Positions 31,499 to 35,889 of a stretch of 35,889 bases of DNA are shown in pieces. The translations under genes and the position numbers were made by a program. Source of the DNA: Actinomycetes bacterium (GTDB taxonomy: Bacteria; Actinomycetota; Actinomycetes; Actinomycetales; Demequinaceae); the NCBI GenBank assembly GCA_023411615.1, contig JAEYOR010000056.1, positions 1 through 35,889 of the forward strand. Reading direction: 5' to 3'. Below the pieces are notes generated by a model that had not been told where the DNA came from, did not search any database, and was given only the letters and a program-made list of their open reading frames with translations. The stretch's first letter is position 1. Each line of letters starts with the position of its first letter.

Positions 31499-33162
31499 TT
31501 TGGACGCTTAGGCCCTGGCTTCTTTTTCTTCTTCGGAGCGCTTGCGCGCCCTGTCGCTTTCGCAGAGCCGCGGAAGGACTTCGATCCGCTGGAACGTGGT
31601 GCGCGTTCGCGCCCGTCGTTCGCGGTGCTCGCTGAGTTATCAGGGCTCTTGCCGTGGCGAGGCTTTCGGGGACGGTCAGCCTCGCGCCGCGACGCATCCT
31701 CCCCGCGTTGAGGTTGACGAGTCGACACGCTCTGCTCGGGGGTTGAGTGTGTTCGCCGAGCCGATTCGGCGTTTCGCATCGACTCTTCACGTGCTGCAAG
31801 ATCGCGTTCGCGCTGCGCCAGCTGACGCTCACGCTCTTCGAGAGCACGCTCGCGCGCGACAAGCGCCGTGTCAGTCGCGGGAACTCGCCGCGCAACGCGC
31901 GGGCTGTCGCCGCGGACCATCTCTCCCCGGCGTCCTCGGCGATCGGGGCGCACAGCAGTGATGGGTTCCGCCACAGGTTCCCCCGGAGGCGCCTGGCCGC
32001 CGGTCAACGCATCGATCTTGTCAAGCACGGACGCGTCAACGGTGCGGAAGTGAGCACGCTCTGCATTGATCTTCGCGTTCTCAAGGATCCGATCCATCTG
32101 CTTGCGCTGATGGGGAAGGGTGAGAGTGACGGCAAGGCCGTCCGCCCCCGCGCGGCCGGTGCGGCCAGAACGGTGCGTGTAGTCACGGAAATCCGAAGGC
32201 GGGTCGATCTGCAGAACGAGGTCAACGGCGTCCACGTGGATCCCTCGTGCCGCGACATCCGTCGCGACGAGCACCGGCAATCGGCCAGCACGGAACTCGG
32301 TCATCGCTTGATTGCGTTCAAACTGGGACCGGTCGCCGTGAAGCGCCATCGCGAGCACACCCTCCGCGCGCATTTCTTCTGCGACGCGATCCGCGCCGAG
32401 TTTGGTGCGGACAAAGCAAATGGTGCGTCCGTCACGTGCCGCGATGCGAGTAGCAAGTCGGTATTTCTCGTGCGGAGGGATCGATAGCACCACGTGACGC
32501 TGAGTCGGTACGTCGGCACCCGTTGTGACATCGTGAAGGACGGGGTCCTTCATGAAGCGTGAGACAAGCTCGTCGACGACGCCGTCGAGCGTCGCCGAGA
32601 ACAAGAGGCGCTGACCCTGTGGCGGCGTCATCGCAAGAATGTCGGCAATCTCTTCGGCAAAGCCCATCTCCGCCATGTGGTCGGCCTCATCGAGTACTGA
32701 CACCACCACATCACTCAGGTCAGCGTGTCCCCTCCGCATGAGGTCTGCAAGCCGGCCGGGGGTTGCGACGACAAGGTGAACACCACGCTCGAGCGCATAA
32801 ATCTGCTTTGACATTGACAAGCCACCGGCGACGAGTCGCTGCTGGAGGCCAAGGGCGTGCGTGTACGGCTCGAGAGCGTCACCAACTTGCATCGCAAGCT
32901 CGCGTGTTGGCACGAGCACGATGCCCAAAGGCTTTCTCGGGTGAGGGCGCCCAAGCCCTGAGAGGCGAGCAAGCATCGGCAGACCAAAGCCGAGAGTCTT
33001 GCCCGAGCCCGTACGTGCCTTGCCAAGAACGTCTCGCCCCGCCATGGCGTCAGCGATTGTTGCTGACTGGATGGGGAACGCCGTGACAAGGTCATACCGG
33101 TGAAGCGTGGCGACCAGTGGCTCAGGGAGTCCGAGGTCTGAGAATGCGCGCGGAGTAGTTAT
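31489..33162 (-). CDS. DEAD-box RNA helicase with apparent AUA start
   Basis: A 557-residue RNA helicase if read from ATA at 33162. The region before the first ATG (33045) reads TTPRAFSDLGLPEPLVATLHRYD and then FPIQSATIADA, which is the conserved Q motif (F7, Q32). Then come ARTGSGKT (49-56), PTREL, GG, TPGR, DEAD, SAT and the HRSGRTGRAG motif VI. After about residue 370 the tail is basic with a short coiled coil (ALEERERQLAQRERDLAARE) and ends in a lysine-proline run. No ATG, GTG or TTG exists in frame between the upstream stop and 33045. The serA stop overlaps as ATAA. AUA start, a sequence error, or a truncated protein are the options. Confidence 0.88.
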   Translation of the reverse strand: MTTPRAFSDLGLPEPLVATLHRYDLVTAFPIQSATIADAMAGRDVLGKARTGSGKTLGFGLPMLARLSGLGRPHPRKPLGIVLVPTRELAMQVGDALEPYTHALGLQQRLVAGGLSMSKQIYALERGVHLVVATPGRLADLMRRGHADLSDVVVSVLDEADHMAEMGFAEEIADILAMTPPQGQRLLFSATLDGVVDELVSRFMKDPVLHDVTTGADVPTQRHVVLSIPPHEKYRLATRIAARDGRTICFVRTKLGADRVAEEMRAEGVLAMALHGDRSQFERNQAMTEFRAGRLPVLVATDVAARGIHVDAVDLVLQIDPPSDFRDYTHRSGRTGRAGADGLAVTLTLPHQRKQMDRILENAKINAERAHFRTVDASVLDKIDALTGGQAPPGEPVAEPITAVRPDRRGRRGEMVRGDSPRVARRVPATDTALVARERALEERERQLAQRERDLAAREESMRNAESARRTHSTPEQSVSTRQPQRGEDASRREADRPRKPRHGKSPDNSASTANDGRERAPRSSGSKSFRGSAKATGRASAPKKKKKPGPKRPKRT

Positions 33163-34355
33163 GAGAGCACCCGCAAACGCACTGTCTCGGGCATCTCGCT
33201 GAGTGCCCTCACCGCATCGTCGGTGGGACCTGCTGCGATATCAGTCACCACGTAACCAAGTTCACCACGTGTGCCGAGCAATTGCCCTTCGATATTGACG
33301 TTGTGTTCGGCAAACACCCGGTTGACGTTGGCGAGCACGCCGGGGACGTTCTCATGCAGGTGGGCGATCCGGTGGGAACCGTGGACTTGGTCGAGCGACA
33401 GGTTGGGGAGGTTCACCGATAGCGAGGTGGAGCCGCTGTGGACGTAGTCGCGCAAACGTGTCGCGACAAAGATGCCAATATCGCGCTGCGCTTCCTCAGT
33501 GGAGCCGCCGATGTGCGGAGTCAGGATGACGTTAGGCAAACCCTGCAATGGAGTCTCGAAGGGATCGCCCTTCGCTTTGGGCTCGACAGGGAACACATCG
33601 ACAGCGGCGCCGCCAATGTGTCCTGACTCAAGACCGTTCTTCAGTGCTTCGACATCGACAATGAATCCGCGCGACAGGTTGAGGAACAGCGCGCCCGGCT
33701 TCATCGACTCGAACTGTTCCCGGCCAAAGAAGCCCGAATTACCGGCGCGTCCGTCCACGTGCAAGGTGACGATGTCCGCCTGGGTCAAGAGCGACTCGAG
33801 AGTCGGCATCTTGGTGGCATTGCCAAGTGCGAGCTTCTCCGCAGAGTCGTAAAAGATGACGTTCATGCCGAGCGCTTCGGCAATGACCGACAACTGGGAG
33901 CCGATGTTGCCGTAGCCGACGATGCCGAGAGTGCGGCCGCGGATCTCGTGCGCTCCTGCAGCGGACTTTGACCACACGCCCGCGTGCATCTGACGGTTGT
34001 GGTCAGGAAGGCGGCGGGTCAGGGAGATCATTTCCGATACCGCCATCTCGACCACGGAGCGCGTGTTGGAGAAAGGCGCATTGAACGCGGCAACGCCGCG
34101 TCGGGCAGCAGCACCGAGCTCGATCTGATTGGTGCCGATTGAGAAGGCGCCGATAGCGATCAAGTCGCCGGCGGCTTCCAAGACACGTTCGGTAACGTGG
34201 GTCTTGGAACGAATGCCGAGAAGATGGACGCCCTGCAGGGCATCGATGAGCTCGTCTTCATCAAGTGCACCGTCGCGATTTTCAACCGCGATTCCGGCGG
34301 CGGTCAGGATGTCGGTGGCTTTGGGGTGAAGGGTTTCTAGGAGAAGTGCACGCAC
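33159..34355 (-). CDS. serA: D-3-phosphoglycerate dehydrogenase (E. coli type)
   Basis: A 398-residue enzyme for the first step of serine synthesis, oxidising 3-phosphoglycerate with NAD. Seen: IRSKTHVTERVLEAA, GTNQIELGAAARRGVAAFNAPFSNTRSV, the nucleotide motif GIVGYGNIGS, the arginine in NLSRGFIVD, the ILTPHIGGSTEEAQ histidine and a C-terminal ACT domain (about 320-398) for serine feedback. This is the shorter E. coli form, without the extra domain of the mycobacterial type. The GTG at 34355 gives the usual VRALLLE start, but AGGAGG lies only one base before it; an ATG at 34385 is an alternative. The long upstream extension to 34694 is not conserved. Confidence 0.93.
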   Translation of the reverse strand: MRALLLETLHPKATDILTAAGIAVENRDGALDEDELIDALQGVHLLGIRSKTHVTERVLEAAGDLIAIGAFSIGTNQIELGAAARRGVAAFNAPFSNTRSVVEMAVSEMISLTRRLPDHNRQMHAGVWSKSAAGAHEIRGRTLGIVGYGNIGSQLSVIAEALGMNVIFYDSAEKLALGNATKMPTLESLLTQADIVTLHVDGRAGNSGFFGREQFESMKPGALFLNLSRGFIVDVEALKNGLESGHIGGAAVDVFPVEPKAKGDPFETPLQGLPNVILTPHIGGSTEEAQRDIGIFVATRLRDYVHSGSTSLSVNLPNLSLDQVHGSHRIAHLHENVPGVLANVNRVFAEHNVNIEGQLLGTRGELGYVVTDIAAGPTDDAVRALSEMPETVRLRVLS

Positions 34356-34839
34356 GCCTCCTATATTTCCGCACTTTTGCGCCATCACCAATTCGCGCTC
34401 CCACTCCGGGGGTCCGATTGATCGCCCGCGCCACCTCTGCAGAACGACGCGGCAGACCCTGCGCTCGGGATGAGCCATGGCCCACCACGGCCAGAGGTTG
34501 TCGAGTGGTCGACGGCCCAGAGCTGGCGCGATCTGCCCGCAAGTAAACGCTTGCCTTTGCGGTGACGAATCTGCCAGCCCGACGGTGAGTGGCAAAGGTG
34601 TTCCCATCGCGACACCTGGGCGAAGGCAATGTGAACCCTCACCCTCCAGGACGAACGGCCCGACTTGCCCCGATTTGTGCGTACTTTTCCGCACGGTAAG
34701 TTATCGAAATGTGACCATCGGGTTGTTGCGGTGAGTGACTAAGTGAGCGCTAACATGGCGGCACGGGCCCTTCCTTGGGCTCGCACGGGCAGGTCCCGTG
34801 ACCGGCATCGACGCCGACCCAGAACAAGGAGGTTTTGGA
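34356..34839. promoter_or_regulatory. 484-bp intergenic region between serA and the sugar-binding gene
   Basis: No frame here looks coding; the small open frames lack recognisable sequence. It holds a candidate plus-strand promoter (TTTGTG at 34674-34679, 17 bp, TAAGTT at 34697-34702), a LacI-type operator (34743-34754), and a leader with repeats of GCACGGGC (34761 and 34783) and inverted segments (GCCC-TTCCTT-GGGC at 34767-34780; GGTC-CCGT-GACC at 34792-34803). The serA promoter should lie at its left end, but I see no clear -10 there. Confidence 0.5.
34743..34754. promoter_or_regulatory. LacI-family operator
   Basis: GTGAGCGCTAAC is palindromic at 10 of 12 positions and has the AGCGCT centre typical of LacI/GalR-family operators in actinobacteria. 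It lies 86 bases before the sugar-binding lipoprotein gene and overlaps a possible -10, TAACAT (34751-34756). No LacI-type regulator gene is in the window. Confidence 0.65.
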
Positions 34840-35847
34840 ATGAAGAAGACCATGCTCACGGGTCTCGCCGTGGCGGCAGTGGGGATGCTCGCACTTACCG
34901 CGTGTTCCTCCGACAGTGGCTCGAGCGACTCAAGCGCTCCGGCAGCCACTGGCGGCGGTAGCTCGAGTGGCGACGTCATCACCGTCGGCTTCGCACAGAC
35001 GGGCTCTGAGTCCGGCTGGCGTTCAGCGAACACCGAGTCGATGAAGGCCGCTTTCTCGTCCGAGAACGGCTTCGAGCTCATCTTCAACGCTGCGGACAAC
35101 GACCCCGCTGCACAGATTCAGGCAGTACGTAGCTTCATCAACCAGGGCGTGGACGCAATCGTGATTGCTCCCATCGTCGAGGACGGTTGGGACGACGTTC
35201 TGCAGGAAGCCAAGGACGCCGGCATTCCGGTCATCCTTGAAGACCGCACAGTCTCGGCTTCTGAGGACCTGTACGCATCGTGGGTTGGCCTTGACTTCAA
35301 GCTTGAGGGCCAGAAGGCGGGCGAGTGGGCTGCTGAGCAGTTCGGCGACACGCCCACCAAGATGGTCGTCCTTGAGGGCACCACGGGCTCCGCACCCGCG
35401 AACGACCGTGCCGAGGGCTTTGACGCCGCTATCGAAGGCACACAGATCGAGAAGATCGACTCGCAGACGGGTGACTTCACTCGTGACGGTGGAAAGACCG
35501 TCATGGAGGGCTTCATCCAGAAGTACGGCGTAGACGGCATCGACCTCGTGTACGCACACAACGACGACATGGGTCTTGGCGCCATCGAGGCGATCGAGGC
35601 TGCGGGTGCTGTGCCCGGCGAGGACATCAAGATCATCACGATCGACGCTGTCCGCGACGGCATGCAGGCCCTTGTTGACGGCAAGATCAACTACATCGTT
35701 GAGTGCAACCCGCTCCTCGGTGAGAAGGCTGCTGAGCTCGTGAAGGCTGTGCTGGCCGGCGAAACCGTCGAAAAGCGCACCATCGTTGAGGACCAGGCCT
35801 TCGACCAGGCTGCGGCGGAAGCGGCTCTGCCGAACCGCACGTACTAA
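34840..35847 (+). CDS. Sugar ABC transporter substrate-binding lipoprotein (YtfQ-like)
   Basis: A 335-residue periplasmic-binding-type lipoprotein. The lipobox is LTAC (C22) after a short hydrophobic signal, followed by a Ser/Gly-rich tether (23-44). The mature protein resembles E. coli YtfQ, the galactofuranose-binding protein: VGFAQTGSESGWRSANTESMK, QIQAVRSFINQGVDAIVIAPIV, SQTGDFTRDGGKTVMEGFIQKYG and VYAHNDDMGLGAIEAI. A furanose sugar is the best guess, though related proteins bind other sugars. The ATG at 34840 has a perfect AAGGAGG seven bases upstream; an in-frame GTG at 34798 adds 14 unrelated residues. The ATPase and permease genes would be expected just past the end of the window. Confidence 0.93.
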   Translation: MKKTMLTGLAVAAVGMLALTACSSDSGSSDSSAPAATGGGSSSGDVITVGFAQTGSESGWRSANTESMKAAFSSENGFELIFNAADNDPAAQIQAVRSFINQGVDAIVIAPIVEDGWDDVLQEAKDAGIPVILEDRTVSASEDLYASWVGLDFKLEGQKAGEWAAEQFGDTPTKMVVLEGTTGSAPANDRAEGFDAAIEGTQIEKIDSQTGDFTRDGGKTVMEGFIQKYGVDGIDLVYAHNDDMGLGAIEAIEAAGAVPGEDIKIITIDAVRDGMQALVDGKINYIVECNPLLGEKAAELVKAVLAGETVEKRTIVEDQAFDQAAAEAALPNRTY

Positions 35848-35857
35848 GTCGAGGTAA

Positions 35858-35875
35858 CGCGACCATCCGGTCGCG
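35858..35875 (+). terminator. Hairpin after the sugar-binding gene
   Basis: CGCGACC-ATCC-GGTCGCG, a perfect 7-bp stem 10 bases past the stop. Sugar-binding genes often have such a hairpin before the next transporter gene, which protects or limits the message. What follows is a G run, so the native sequence beyond is unknown. Confidence 0.45.
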
Positions 35876-35889
35876 GGGGGGGGGGGGGG
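35875..35889. other. Terminal G homopolymer
   Basis: The last 15 bases are all G, directly after a hairpin. Together with the C run at the other end this is best read as a sequencing or assembly artefact. Confidence 0.7.

Noticed and set aside
34356..34694. 113-residue N-terminal extension of serA
   Set aside because: SerA of this type starts at VRALLLE; the upstream residues match nothing and lie in a non-coding-looking gap.
34477..34734. 85-residue plus-strand frame between serA and the sugar-binding gene
   Set aside because: No ribosome site, no recognisable sequence, and it runs across the likely promoter.
34555..34740. Further copies of the 42-bp repeat core (TTTGCGGTGA at 34556, TTGCGGTGAGT at 34726)
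   Set aside because: Matches of 10-11 bases without the rest of the unit or the 42-bp spacing; chance cannot be excluded.

Overview
The window looks like chromosomal housekeeping DNA from a high-GC actinobacterium, most likely order Micrococcales (perhaps near Demequinaceae or Cellulomonadaceae; this placement is inference from gene order and protein style, not from a search). Supporting signs are the actinobacterial clgR-DUF3046-recA-recX order, lexA divergent from a LysM gene next to nrdR, LexA boxes of the TCGAAC-N4-GTTCGA type, many GTG starts, and many start codons set exactly six bases after a TANNNT -10 element (leaderless transcription). It is tightly packed, with no tRNA, rRNA, transposase, phage gene or CRISPR seen. 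Both ends finish in G homopolymers pointing outward, which look like assembly or sequencing artefacts.

Layout. 1-300: homopolymer, GC-only sequence and an unexplained array of 42-bp repeats that switches strand halfway. 301-2864: M16 peptidase, dapB and a membrane protein. 2874-6482 (minus): a GNAT gene alone, then the transcription unit thyA-folA-GNAT-azlC-azlD. 6611-9565: cupin, dapA and RNase J. 9655-14531: ftsK overlapping a PAS-GGDEF-EAL c-di-GMP enzyme. 14563-15855 (minus): CapA-like lipid-anchored or membrane-anchored phosphatase-fold protein. 15903-18946: pgsA, cinA-C, clgR, DUF3046 and recA. 18967-24294: recX, RNase Y, miaB, miaA and dapF. 24331-24957 (minus): MTS-type methyltransferase, divergent from hflX-dinG-small ORF (25016-28748). 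28778-30414 (minus): DUF2510 protein and lexA, divergent from LysM-nrdR (30609-31431). 31489-34355 (minus): DEAD-box helicase and serA. 34840-35847: sugar-binding lipoprotein of the YtfQ type.

How the genes fit together. dapB, dapA and dapF are three steps of meso-diaminopimelate/lysine synthesis and are placed in three separate units. recA, recX, lexA, the LysM protein and probably dinG belong to the DNA-damage response; perfect or near-perfect SOS boxes lie before recA, lexA and the LysM gene. RNase J and RNase Y are both present. thyA and folA make dTMP and recycle folate.

The most notable points are: the strand-switching 42-bp repeat array; a DEAD-box helicase whose conserved N-terminus, including the Q motif, has no ATG, GTG or TTG start and seems to begin at AUA overlapping the serA stop; the repeated TAGGNT-N6-start arrangement; and strong hairpins that hold stop codons at convergent gene ends. 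I found no convincing new defence or mobile system.
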